Below are positions 24,495 to 32,492 of a stretch of 64,000 bases of DNA, piece by piece; positions within the stretch are counted from its first letter, which is position 1; each line of letters starts with the position of its first letter. The notes below the pieces were generated by a model. That model did not search any database. It saw nothing but the letters and a program-made list of their open reading frames with translations, and was not told the DNA's origin. The translations under genes and the position numbers were made by a program. Source of the stretch: Adlercreutzia mucosicola DSM 19490 (GTDB taxonomy: Bacteria > Actinomycetota > Coriobacteriia > Coriobacteriales > Eggerthellaceae); the NCBI RefSeq assembly GCF_000422625.1, contig NZ_AUGK01000010.1, positions 52,229 to 116,228 on the forward strand, in the 5' to 3' direction.

Positions 24495-24636
24495 ATGGAT
24501 ATATTCCTTGAAATCTTGAATGGCTGGCGCAGCCCTTGCCACGGTTGCCGGGCTTTTGCTCGAAGTCTGGAGAGAATATAAGCAACGACGGATGACGAAG
24601 GGAGAAAAGGAAAGGACCGGCGGCAACCGGTCCTAA
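24495..24636 (+). other. small type I toxin-like ORF region, probably frame-disrupted
   Basis: AGGAGG at 24481 is nine bases before an ATG at 24495, whose frame gives a 28-residue peptide starting MDIFLEIL. From the ATG at 24520 another frame gives 38 residues: a hydrophobic stretch (AGAALATVAGLLLEVW) and a basic tail (REYKQRRMTKGEKER). A short hydrophobic helix then a charged tail is the layout of Fst/Ldr-like type I toxins. A one-base shift near 24519 would join the good ribosome-binding site to the hydrophobic part. It is either a degraded toxin, a misread base, or coincidence. Confidence 0.35.
24614..24633 (-). terminator. hairpin overlapping the end of the small ORF, T-tailed on the minus strand
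   Basis: AGGACCGG and CCGGTCCT (within 24613-24634) form a perfect stem with a short loop. On the minus strand it is followed by TTTTCCTTTTC, so it could terminate an antisense RNA coming from the leuB side. Confidence 0.4.
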
Positions 24637-24655
24637 CCAATTCAATTGACCTGCG

Positions 24656-24690
24656 CCGCCCGCTCCCCGTTTAGCAACGGCGGGCTTTGC
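24656..24690 (+). terminator. hairpin before leuB
   Basis: GCCCG at the left and CGGGC at the right enclose CCGTT/AACGG with the loop TAGC, followed by TTTGCT. It is a plausible weak terminator or attenuator in the leuD-leuB gap (24398-24725). Confidence 0.4.
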
Positions 24691-24725
24691 TGGCTTCCTG
24701 CATTATAACACGGAGGAAGGAAGAG

Positions 24726-25832
24726 ATGAACACCTATAAGATCTGCCTGCTGCCCGGTGACGGTATCGGGCCGGAGATTATCGCCGAGGGCGTGAAGGTG
24801 CTGAACGCCGTGGGCGCGAAGTACGATACGGCCTTCGAGTACGCCGACGCGCTCATCGGCGGCGCGGCCATCGATGCGACTGGCGAGCCTCTGCCGGCGG
24901 CCACGTTGGACGCGGCCCGTGCGTCGGATGCGGTGCTGCTGGCCGCGGTGGGCGGTCCGAAGTGGGACACCACCGACCCGAATGCCCCGCGTCCGGAGCA
25001 GGGCCTGCTCGGCATCCGCAAGGAGCTGGGGCTGTACACGAACCTGCGCCCCGTGCAGATCTTCAACGCCCTGGCCGATGCGTCCACCCTGCGCCCTGAA
25101 ATCGTGGACGGCGTGGACATGATGATCGTGCGCGAGCTGACGGGTGGTCTGTACTTCGGTCGTCGCGAGCGCTTCTACGATGAGCCGGCCGCCGGGGTGG
25201 ATGGCGCCCCGGGCCAGCGGGCCTACGACACCCTGGAGTACTCCGAGTACGAGATCGAGCGCATCGCCCGCCAGGCCTTCGAGATCGCCCGCAAGCGTCG
25301 GGGCAAGGTGACCAGCGTCGATAAGGCCAACGTGCTGGAGACGAGCCGTCTGTGGCGCGAGATCGTGCACTGCGTGCACGATGAGGCCTACGCCGACGTT
25401 CAGCTGGAGGACCTGCTGGTGGACAACACCGCCATGCAGCTTATCAACCGCCCGGCTGACTTCGATGTGGTGGTGACCGAGAACATGTTCGGCGACATCC
25501 TCTCCGACGAGGCGGCCCAGATCACGGGCTCGCTCGGCATGCTGGCCAGCGCGAGTCTGGGCGATGGCGTGGCCCTCTACGAGCCGAGCCACGGCAGCGC
25601 CCCCGACATCGCCGGCCGCGGCATCGCCAACCCGCTCGCGCAGATCCTGTCGGTGGAGATGATGCTGCGCTACAGCTTCGACATGGCCGATGCGGCCGAC
25701 GACATCCGTCGCGCCGTGACTGAGGTGCTCGACGAGGGCTGGCGCACCGGCGACATCAAGGGCGCCGAGACGCCGGCCGATCACGTGGTCGGCACCGAGC
25801 GCATGGGCGACCTGGTGGTGGAGCGCCTGTAG
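24726..25832 (+). CDS. leuB: 3-isopropylmalate dehydrogenase
   Basis: 368-residue NAD-dependent oxidative decarboxylase of the leucine pathway. Motifs: [10 protein letters not shown] at the N-terminus, [14 protein letters not shown] for the substrate loop, [44 protein letters not shown] and [34 protein letters not shown] precedes the ATG at 24726. It is separated from leuCD by a 328-base gap with possible regulatory hairpins and the small ORF described above. Confidence 0.97.
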   Translation: MNTYKICLLPGDGIGPEIIAEGVKVLNAVGAKYDTAFEYADALIGGAAIDATGEPLPAATLDAARASDAVLLAAVGGPKWDTTDPNAPRPEQGLLGIRKELGLYTNLRPVQIFNALADASTLRPEIVDGVDMMIVRELTGGLYFGRRERFYDEPAAGVDGAPGQRAYDTLEYSEYEIERIARQAFEIARKRRGKVTSVDKANVLETSRLWREIVHCVHDEAYADVQLEDLLVDNTAMQLINRPADFDVVVTENMFGDILSDEAAQITGSLGMLASASLGDGVALYEPSHGSAPDIAGRGIANPLAQILSVEMMLRYSFDMADAADDIRRAVTEVLDEGWRTGDIKGAETPADHVVGTERMGDLVVERL

Positions 25833-25862
25833 GTATACCTGTAGGTGTGCCTGTAGGTGTGC
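25827..25862 (+). repeat. three tandem 12-base repeats at the leuB stop codon
   Basis: CTGTAGGTATAC followed by two copies of CTGTAGGTGTGC. The leuB stop codon TAG lies in the first unit. No function is evident. Confidence 0.8.
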
Positions 25863-25915
25863 AGCCGCCGCGCTCGCGGGCGCAGCGGGCTTCGTCGAGT
25901 TCTGTAACTTAAGGG

Positions 25916-25945
25916 GAAGGCGTCTCTGCAGGCGCCTTCTTCTTG
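25916..25945 (+). terminator. terminator downstream of leuB
   Basis: GAAGGCG (25916-25922) pairs with CGCCTTC (25933-25939), followed by TTCTTGCTTTT. Confidence 0.65.
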
Positions 25946-26015
25946 CTTTTGGGCAGGCTGCGCGGTATGGTAAACAAGTTTTGCTGAGGCCATCAAAGGG
26001 AGGGGTGCCGCGGCA

Positions 26016-27470
26016 ATGAAGAAGCGATTGAACGATTTGCGCCATGCGTTCACGCCAGCGGCCTTTGCAGCCCTGGTGCTGTACGCGTTCTATCGGCTGT
26101 TGGCCTATTCCAGCTACGTAACCAACTTCGGCTTGTGGGCCGAGCCGCTCGGCTATGTGTCGAACATTCCGTTCATGGTGGGTGCTGCCGTGGGCAACCT
26201 TATCTCCTGCGCCATCGTGTTCGTGCTGTATGCCAGCGGGCGCCTGCGACCCTGCGGTTTGGGCTCGCGCAGCTCCCTGGTTCTGGTGGCCGTCATCTAC
26301 CTGGTAGTGGCCCTGGTGCCCAACGATATTCTCAACGCAGTGGTCGCCTCGTCGTTTCTCGGCGTGCTGTGGGGATTGACCATTACCGTGGTGGGCCTGG
26401 TGGCTTTGGAACTGCTCACGGGCACCGACTCGCCGGTGGTGCTTATCGTGCAGTTCGCCACGTCGGCTTTCTTGTTCGCTATCGGCTCCTATGCGCTTAA
26501 CCTGCTGCCCGATACGGTGAGCGCCTTGCTGTGCGTGGCGGTCTCGGTGGCGCTTATTCCCGGCATGGCTTTGGGCCGCGCGGCGCTCGATGTTCCGCAG
26601 CCCACGGTAGAGACCACGTCGCTCGCTACTCTGCGCGCCACGTTGCGCGAGTGCTCAACGCCCATATTGGCCGTGGCCTTCTTCGAGCTGGTTACCGGGC
26701 TCGTGAACATGTACGCCTATGCGAGTCATTCCTCGTTCACGATTTCCACCCAGGCTCCTCTGGAAGGCTCGCTGATCTGCGCGGTGCTGCTGACGGCCTT
26801 CGTGGTGTTGACGGCGCGCATTCCCCACAATCGGTTCATGTACCTGGCGGTGTTTCCCGGCGTCATGGCCATTTTCCTGGCCCTCCCTTATTTCGGTGAT
26901 GTCTGGGGCCGCTCGCTGAGCACGGTGATTTATACGGCCTATACGTTCACGGCCACCCTGTCCATGTTCTGTGTGGTGCGGGCATGCCGCCGCGCCGGCG
27001 ACTGCATCTATGGTGTGGGTGCGCTGTTGTCGGCGGCCATGCGCCTGTGCCTGATGGTCGGCCTGGCCCTGGGCTGGTGGTTCGGCAACCTTACCGAGGG
27101 CGGCACGTTTGTGCATCTGTCCATCGTGTGCGTGGTCTGCGTGTACGCCCTGGGCGTGGTGGTGCTGCTGTGGGGCTATCGCAACTCGCGCCAGAAGCCC
27201 GTGGTGGAAGTTGTGGAAGTGGTGGTGGAGAAGACGCCCGCCACGTTTGAGGAGTCGGTAGCCGATCGGGTGGACGAGCTGACGCGGGTGCACAATTTGT
27301 CGCCTCGCGAGCGCGATGTACTAGTGGGATTGGCCCAGGGCAACACCGCCGCAAGCATCGCCGCGGGCCTGTGCATTTCTACCTCAACGGCTCAGGGCTA
27401 CATCAAAAGTTTGTATGCCAAGCTCGGTGTAAATCGAAAACAGCAGGTCATCGACTTGTTTCAAAAATAA
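26016..27470 (+). CDS. LuxR-family regulator with multi-pass membrane domain
   Basis: 484 residues. There are roughly ten to twelve hydrophobic helices through residue about 395, then a charged linker (VVEVVEVVVEKTPATFEESVADRVDEL). The C-terminal GerE-type HTH is VHNLSPRERDVLVGLAQGNTAASIAAGLCISTSTAQGYIKSLYAKLGVNRKQQVIDLFQK. It has no phosphoacceptor domain, so signal input is presumably through the membrane part. It lies 162 bases upstream of, and co-oriented with, a flavin reductase gene that it probably regulates. AGGGAGGGG occurs before the ATG, at a rather long distance. Confidence 0.88.
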   Translation: MKKRLNDLRHAFTPAAFAALVLYAFYRLLAYSSYVTNFGLWAEPLGYVSNIPFMVGAAVGNLISCAIVFVLYASGRLRPCGLGSRSSLVLVAVIYLVVALVPNDILNAVVASSFLGVLWGLTITVVGLVALELLTGTDSPVVLIVQFATSAFLFAIGSYALNLLPDTVSALLCVAVSVALIPGMALGRAALDVPQPTVETTSLATLRATLRECSTPILAVAFFELVTGLVNMYAYASHSSFTISTQAPLEGSLICAVLLTAFVVLTARIPHNRFMYLAVFPGVMAIFLALPYFGDVWGRSLSTVIYTAYTFTATLSMFCVVRACRRAGDCIYGVGALLSAAMRLCLMVGLALGWWFGNLTEGGTFVHLSIVCVVCVYALGVVVLLWGYRNSRQKPVVEVVEVVVEKTPATFEESVADRVDELTRVHNLSPRERDVLVGLAQGNTAASIAAGLCISTSTAQGYIKSLYAKLGVNRKQQVIDLFQK

Positions 27471-27632
27471 CCAATTTTTAGGGGAGCGCTCATTTCCTCA
27501 CTTTACTAGACTTCGCGTTGCACTGATCGCTTCGTGCGGCCGGGCCTGGGGCGCGGCGCTCGCTTGCTCAAGGGGAGGGGCGGGTAGGGCACGGCGATCG
27601 CACACGAATCCTTAGAAAGGGAGGGATTTCGT

Positions 27633-29147
27633 ATGACGATTTCACGTCGTGATTTTCTGAAGATCGGCGGTGCCTCGTGCATCGTGGCCGGCGCCGGCGC
27701 GGCACTCGTGGGCTGCAGTCCGGCGGGTGGCGCCGACGACAAGGCGCTTGCCGAGACCGGCGAGGCAACGCTGGTGGGCTATTCTCCGGTGAACTTCACC
27801 GAGGAAGCCGACATTCTCATCATCGGCTCCGGTTACGCGGGTCTGGGCGCTGCCATGGCTCCGGCGCTGGCGGGCAAGAAGATCATCATCGCCGAGAAGC
27901 AGGCTCAGATCGGCGGCGACTCCGCCACGTCCTGCTGTTTCATGTTCGCCAACGGCACCGAGCTGCAGCAGAAGGCCGGCAACCCCATGACCATCGACAA
28001 GTACTGGGAGGCCAGCGCCGAGAAGCTGTCCGCCGGCTGGGACCAGTACGAGTGGTTCGGCGAGTGGGTGAAGGGCAAGACCTACGCCAACACCCGTTTC
28101 GTGGATTCCGCCATCAACGACTTCGGCGCGAAGTATCAGGAGCCCTGCACGGAAGAGGAGCTGCCCCGTCTGTTCGGCTCCGTGATCCTGCCGGCCGACG
28201 GCATCGGTTCCGGCGGCCCGAACATCCTGCAGCCCATTGCGGCCAAGTTGAAGGAGCTGGGCACCGACATCCGCTGCGGTCTGCGCGCCACGGCTCTGAT
28301 CAAGGATACCGAGGGCGCTGTGATCGGCTGCCGCTTCGAGGATACCACCTCCGGTAAGGTAACCGATATCAAGGCCACCTCCACGGTGCTGGCCACCGGC
28401 GGTTTTGCCGATAACGGCGAGATGGTGATGGAGCACCTGCCCGCTTGGGCCAACCACGCCCAGCTGGTGCACGGCTGCATCGGCGAGGGCCACAAGCTGG
28501 CCGCCGCGGCCGGTGCCCAGATGTTCGGTATGGATTCCTCTTTCGAGCGCTGCAACCTGATGGGCGACATTCCGAACTGCACCACCTGGGGCTATTGGAC
28601 GCCCATCGTGCTGGTGCTGCCCAACGGCAAGCGCTTCATCGAGGAGGCCCAGTCCCACGACGCGGCCCAGGCCGCCGTGGACGCCGGCTATCGCCAGTGG
28701 TGGTCCATCTTCGACCAGCGCGCCTTCGAGGCCCGCGCCATCGCGCATTCGGTCGAGGGCAACATCAAGAGCCACGAGGACGTGTACGTGAAGGCCGACA
28801 CCTTGGAGGATCTGGCCGTGGGCATGGACGTGCCGGTGGAGACCCTGAAGGCCACCTTTGCTCGCTACGACGAGCTCGTGGCCGGCGGCGGCGAGGACAC
28901 CGACTTCGGCAAGAAGGCCTGGCTGGAGTCGCTGCAGCCGCCCTACCATGCGCTGAAGCTGAACGTGTGCCGCTACAAGACCTCCGGTGGCGTGATGTGC
29001 GGCCCGAACAACCAGGTGCTTGACATGAACGACGCCGAGATTCCGGGCCTGTACGCTGCTGGCGCGGTGGCGCTGCAGTCCTTCGCAAGCGTGTCTGCCT
29101 GCATGGCGACCGGCTACTACACCGGCGAGACCCTGGCTGCTCTGTAA
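27633..29147 (+). CDS. Tat-exported FAD-dependent fumarate-reductase-type lipoprotein
   Basis: 504 residues. Tat motif SRRDFLKIG (residues 4-12), hydrophobic h-region, and lipobox ALVGC with Cys28. The FAD site is DILIIGSGYAGLGAAMAPALAGKKIIIAEKQ, with TVLATGGFADN and the C-terminal LYAAGAVALQSFASVSACMATGYYTGE. The sequence SCCFMFANG after the FAD motif and GGVMCGPNNQ are distinctive. It is shorter than the reductase at 20689 and clearly not a close duplicate. GAAAGGGAGGG precedes the ATG. It probably reduces an extracellular organic acceptor. Confidence 0.9.
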   Translation: MTISRRDFLKIGGASCIVAGAGAALVGCSPAGGADDKALAETGEATLVGYSPVNFTEEADILIIGSGYAGLGAAMAPALAGKKIIIAEKQAQIGGDSATSCCFMFANGTELQQKAGNPMTIDKYWEASAEKLSAGWDQYEWFGEWVKGKTYANTRFVDSAINDFGAKYQEPCTEEELPRLFGSVILPADGIGSGGPNILQPIAAKLKELGTDIRCGLRATALIKDTEGAVIGCRFEDTTSGKVTDIKATSTVLATGGFADNGEMVMEHLPAWANHAQLVHGCIGEGHKLAAAAGAQMFGMDSSFERCNLMGDIPNCTTWGYWTPIVLVLPNGKRFIEEAQSHDAAQAAVDAGYRQWWSIFDQRAFEARAIAHSVEGNIKSHEDVYVKADTLEDLAVGMDVPVETLKATFARYDELVAGGGEDTDFGKKAWLESLQPPYHALKLNVCRYKTSGGVMCGPNNQVLDMNDAEIPGLYAAGAVALQSFASVSACMATGYYTGETLAAL

Positions 29148-29184
29148 GCCTCCCCGCATCGCGCGCTGCGGCGTGCGAGATACG

Positions 29185-29217
29185 GCGGCCGTCCCGTTCG
29201 CGGGGCGGCCGCTTTTT
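29185..29217 (+). terminator. strong rho-independent terminator
   Basis: GCGGCCGTCCCG (29185-29196), loop TTCG, CGGGGCGGCCGC (29201-29212) with one wobble pair, then TTTTT. Confidence 0.9.
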
Positions 29218-29302
29218 ACTGGGAAGAGGTTGCGGTTGCGCATTATCCTTGTTTGCGGTTAAATGGGGCGGTATCACTGAGAGAGCGAGCGAAAGGACGA
29301 GT

Positions 29303-29680
29303 ATGGCGACGATGAAACTGGCGGTGCCCACCATGGGAGCTGCGGGGCTGGATGCCCAGCGCGCGGGACATTTCGGGCACTGCGATTGCTTCACGGTGGC
29401 GACGATTACCGACGGCGAGATCGGGGAAGTGGCTGCGGTGGACAACCCGCCCCACGAGGAGGGCGGCTGCCTGCGCCCGGTGGGGCTTCTGGCCGATGCT
29501 GGTGTGGACGCCATCGTGGCGGCCGGCATGGGCATGCGCCCGCTGACGGGCTTCCAGCAGGCGGGCATCACTGTGTACTTCGACAACGTGCACCCGCAGG
29601 TGGGTGATGCCGTTCGGGCCGTGGCCGCCGGCGAGGCACCGGTGATGGGCGCCGATCAGGCCTGCCAGCATCACCACTAG
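29303..29680 (+). CDS. NifX/NifB-domain (dinitrogenase iron-molybdenum cofactor-like) protein
   Basis: 125 residues. MKLAVPTMGAAGLDAQRAGHFGHCDCFTVATI is the entry motif of the NifX/NafY/YaxB-type fold, with GHFG and a following Cys pair; ADAGVDAIVAAGMGMRPLTGFQQAGITVY and the C-terminal His tail QACQHHH complete it. Proteins of this family bind metal clusters or cofactors. No nitrogenase genes are present, so a redox or metallocluster-carrier role is more likely. A short purine-rich segment (GAAAGGACGAG) precedes the ATG. Confidence 0.85.
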   Translation: MATMKLAVPTMGAAGLDAQRAGHFGHCDCFTVATITDGEIGEVAAVDNPPHEEGGCLRPVGLLADAGVDAIVAAGMGMRPLTGFQQAGITVYFDNVHPQVGDAVRAVAAGEAPVMGADQACQHHH

Positions 29681-29706
29681 GCTGTGCGACGGCAGCTCAA
29701 TGACGA

Positions 29707-29730
29707 GGGCGGTCCACGGGCCGCCCTTTC
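29707..29730 (+). terminator. terminator between the NifX-like gene and hisS
   Basis: GGGCGGTCC pairs with GGCCGCCC across a three-base loop, followed by TTTCT. TTACAAT a few bases downstream may be the -10 box of the hisS promoter. Confidence 0.6.
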
Positions 29731-29798
29731 TGCGTTACAATACCCGAAGCTTTACGTACGCGGGCGCCCGGGTGCCCGCTCATCACGAAGGATGGACC

Positions 29799-31115
29799 AT
29801 GGCCATTAACGCACCTAAGGGAACGCGCGATCTTCTGCCCGATCAGGCGTTGTTCTGGAATCAGTTCAGGCAGACGGCGACCGATGTGTTCGGTGTCTAC
29901 GGTTACCTGCCCATCGAGACACCCCTGATCGAGCAGACCGAGCTGTTCGTGCGCGGTATCGGCGAGGCCACCGACGTGGTGTCCAAGGAAATGTTCACGG
30001 CTATTTCCGGCGAGAATCTGCGTCGCTGGGTGGAAGAGGGCGAGGCGCCCGATGCCAAAAGCCGCCTGTCGCTGCGCCCCGAGGGCACGGCTGGCACCGT
30101 GCGCGCGGTGGTGCAGCACGACCTGGTGCCCCAGGGGGCAGCGCCGGCGAAGCTGATGTACGCCGGCCCGATGTTTCGCGCTGAGCGCCCGCAGAAGGGA
30201 CGCTATCGCCAGTTCACCCAGATCGGTGTGGAATGCCTGGGAGCCGAAGAGCCCACGATCGACGCCGAGGCTATTATCATGCTCATGCGCTTCTACGAGA
30301 AAGTGGGCATACCGCGCGATGCCATACGGCTGCTGCTGAACTCCATGGGTTGCGAGCAGTGCCGGCCGGCCTACCGCGATCGGGTGAAGGCTTACATGGA
30401 CGAGCGCGCCGGCGAGCTGTGCGGGACGTGCATGGCCCGCGCCGAGGTGAACCCGCTGCGCGCCTTCGATTGCAAGAACCAGGCCTGCGCTGCAGTGATG
30501 GCCGGGGCTCCGAAGATCAGCGACCATTTGTGCGACGATTGCCGCGAGCACTACGAGGCCGTGAAGGCGCTGCTCGACGGTGCGGGTGTGGTCTATGAGG
30601 AGGACTACAAGCTTGTGCGCGGTCTGGACTATTATACGCGCACGGTGTTTGAGGTGCAGGTGGACGACGGCATGGGGGCCCAGAACGCCATCGGCGGTGG
30701 TGGGCGCTACGACAAGTTGGCCGAGGAAGTGGGCGGCCGTCCCACTCCGGGCCTGGGCTTCGCCCTGGGCTTCGAGCGCTGTGTGCTGGCCTTGGAGGCG
30801 GCCGGTCACGAGTTTCCCCGGGCGCAGCGCTGCGACCTGTTCGTGGCCTGCGTGGACGACTTGGTGCGCGCCCGTGCCTTCGCCCTGGTGCAGGAATGCC
30901 GCGATGCGGGCTTCATCTGCGAAATGGACCACCAGAAGCGCAGCCTGAAGAGCCAGTTCAAGCTGGCTGACAAGTTGGGTGCGGCGCGCGTGGCCGTCCT
31001 CGGCCCCGACGAGCTGGCCGAGGGTGTTGCGACGCTGCGCGACATGGGCACTCACACGGAAGCCAAGGTGCGCCTTGACGAGGTCGTCGGCGAGTTGGGC
31101 CGCGCGATTCTGTAG
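29799..31115 (+). CDS. hisS: histidyl-tRNA synthetase
   Basis: 438-residue class II synthetase. Motif 1 region PKGTRDLLPDQALFWNQF; motif 2 FRAERPQKGRYRQFTQIGVE; histidine-specific LVRGLDYYTRTVFEV; motif 3 LGFALGFERC; and an anticodon-binding domain at the C-terminus. The insertion with several cysteines (CEQCRPAYRDRVK, CGTC, CKNQAC, CDDC) is a known bacterial variant. ACGAAGGATG precedes the ATG at 29799. Confidence 0.97.
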   Translation: MAINAPKGTRDLLPDQALFWNQFRQTATDVFGVYGYLPIETPLIEQTELFVRGIGEATDVVSKEMFTAISGENLRRWVEEGEAPDAKSRLSLRPEGTAGTVRAVVQHDLVPQGAAPAKLMYAGPMFRAERPQKGRYRQFTQIGVECLGAEEPTIDAEAIIMLMRFYEKVGIPRDAIRLLLNSMGCEQCRPAYRDRVKAYMDERAGELCGTCMARAEVNPLRAFDCKNQACAAVMAGAPKISDHLCDDCREHYEAVKALLDGAGVVYEEDYKLVRGLDYYTRTVFEVQVDDGMGAQNAIGGGGRYDKLAEEVGGRPTPGLGFALGFERCVLALEAAGHEFPRAQRCDLFVACVDDLVRARAFALVQECRDAGFICEMDHQKRSLKSQFKLADKLGAARVAVLGPDELAEGVATLRDMGTHTEAKVRLDEVVGELGRAIL

Positions 31116-31157
31116 CAGGCGCGGAACGGGCGCGGCGGGAAGCTTGGTTTCTCACTG

Positions 31158-31195
31158 GGCAGGGGCTCTCCCGAGTGGAGGGCCTCTGCCTTTGC
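31158..31195 (+). terminator. hisS terminator
   Basis: GGCAGGGGCTCTCC (31158-31171) and GGAGGGCCTCTGCC (31177-31190) pair with two wobbles; TTTGCTT follows. Confidence 0.75.
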
Positions 31196-31231
31196 TTGGC
31201 GGAAGGACGGGGCTTGCTTTGGGCTGAGTCG

Positions 31232-32215
31232 CTACAGTCCAAATTCAGCGAGCAGCTCGGCGCGGCGGCCGTCATCGGAGGTTATGGCGTGTAGATCGTC
31301 GAGACGCCTTTCGGCTAGCAGGCGATCGACGAGGGCTCCGTAGCGAGCTTCGGCTGCGGCGACGCCCTCGGCATGGCCTTCCGCTCGACCCTCCTCTCGA
31401 CCTTCCGCTCGACCCTCCTCTCGACCTTCCGCTCGACCCTCGGCACGGCCCTCTTCTCGGCCTTGCGCTCGGCCTTCCTCAAGGCCCTGGGTCCGACCCT
31501 CTTCCAATCCCCGCGTCCGCCCTTCTTCGAGACCCTTTTTCAGGGCGAGGCGTTCCAGGATGCGGGCGCGACGGGCATCGTTTTCCTCGATGGTGCTCAC
31601 GCAATAAAACACCTTGCTCACCCACTTCCGATCGTCGTTGGCCTCGGTCACGATTCTGTCGATACGCCGCACAAGCGGATCGCTGCCGACGCTGCCATTT
31701 TGCGTGTAGTGTAACAGATCACGGAGGGCTCCATCGGGCAATGCGTCCCAGGCGCGGGCGTTCAGGGCGATCCAGTGGGCGTTGCAGTCTACGGTCAGAT
31801 CGGGTGCTTCGCGACAGTGCCGCTCCAAGGTGTAGAGGGGGATGCCGCGGTCGAAGGGGTCGTAGGCGCACATGAATATGATGAAGCTCTCGGGCAGCTC
31901 GTCGTAGTCTTTCCCGGGGGCGAGGGCGGTGGTGTCCAAGGCGGACTGGTAGTAGCGAAAGCGCTGCCCGATCAGGGGCTCAGCGCCGGCTTGTATCTCG
32001 ATGTCGTAGACGCGGTTTGCCTCGCGGGCATACACATCCATGCGCACGCCGCGGCTGTCGATAGCGGGCTCTAATACCTGCTCGGCGTTAAGGTACTCGA
32101 TGCGCTCGGCTTCAATGCCCAGCACGCAGCGAATAACGTCCTTGCAGACAGATTCATCGAGCATGACGCGGCCGAACATCCAGCGGTTCGTGAAGGCTAT
32201 GCGCGGGCGGTTCAT
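31232..32215 (-). CDS. Rpn-family PD-(D/E)XK nuclease/transposase-like protein with EGR repeats
   Basis: 327 residues. The opening MNRPRIAFTNRWMFGRVMLDESVCKDVIRCVLGIE and the nuclease core RMDVYAREANRVYDIEIQAG (Asp, then Glu-x-Gln) fit the Rpn recombination-promoting nuclease group (PD-(D/E)XK, PDDEXK_2). Residues about 225-280 are a string of four-residue units such as EEGR, AEGR and TQGL, predicted as a charged helix and encoded by GC-rich repeated DNA at about 31370-31530. GAGAGGAT precedes the ATG. These proteins spread horizontally. There is no transposon end around it. Confidence 0.8.
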   Translation of the reverse strand: MNRPRIAFTNRWMFGRVMLDESVCKDVIRCVLGIEAERIEYLNAEQVLEPAIDSRGVRMDVYAREANRVYDIEIQAGAEPLIGQRFRYYQSALDTTALAPGKDYDELPESFIIFMCAYDPFDRGIPLYTLERHCREAPDLTVDCNAHWIALNARAWDALPDGALRDLLHYTQNGSVGSDPLVRRIDRIVTEANDDRKWVSKVFYCVSTIEENDARRARILERLALKKGLEEGRTRGLEEGRTQGLEEGRAQGREEGRAEGRAEGREEGRAEGREEGRAEGHAEGVAAAEARYGALVDRLLAERRLDDLHAITSDDGRRAELLAEFGL

Positions 32216-32401
32216 GGGCGATCCTCTCAGCGGTGACGACGATGGGGCAAGCGTACTAAACCGGAACCGCAGAAGTGTCTCGGGACGTGTCGGAGAAGAA
32301 TCGGCTGGGAACCGTACAGGAATCGGATAACTGTCGCATGGAGATCGTCGGGGAGTCGTACAGATATCGGAGAAGAGTCGCTCGGGGGTCGCAGGGGGTC
32401 T

Positions 32402-32433
32402 CCGTAGGGGCGGGCTTCAGCCCGCCCCTACGG
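32402..32433. repeat. REP-like palindrome
   Basis: CCGTAGGGGCGGGC (32402-32415), loop TTCA, GCCCGCCCCTACGG (32420-32433), a perfect 14-base stem. A shorter relative occurs at 38774-38793 and a degraded one at about 45541-45580, so it is a dispersed intergenic repeat. The rest of 32216-32492 holds no gene. Confidence 0.8.
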
Positions 32434-32492
32434 GATGGTCCCCTACGGAAGGCTTGGAGGGATCGAAAGCTCCGCCCTGTGAAGGGCTGCTT

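Noticed and set aside
24681..24690. T-box or leucine attenuator before leuB
   Set aside because: No T-box sequence (AGGGTGGNACCGCG type) and no run of leucine codons was found in 24398-24725.
28136..29586. Minus-strand ORFs across the second flavin reductase
   Set aside because: Low-complexity antisense reading; the plus-strand gene has a Tat signal, lipobox and FAD motifs.
31370..31530. Regular short repeats suggesting a CRISPR array
   Set aside because: The units are four-codon repeats inside an ORF with no unique spacers of 25-40 bases.
32265..32400. Loosely repeated TCGGAGAAGA/TCGG stretches after the Rpn gene
   Set aside because: Too degenerate to define a repeat family or a coding remnant.
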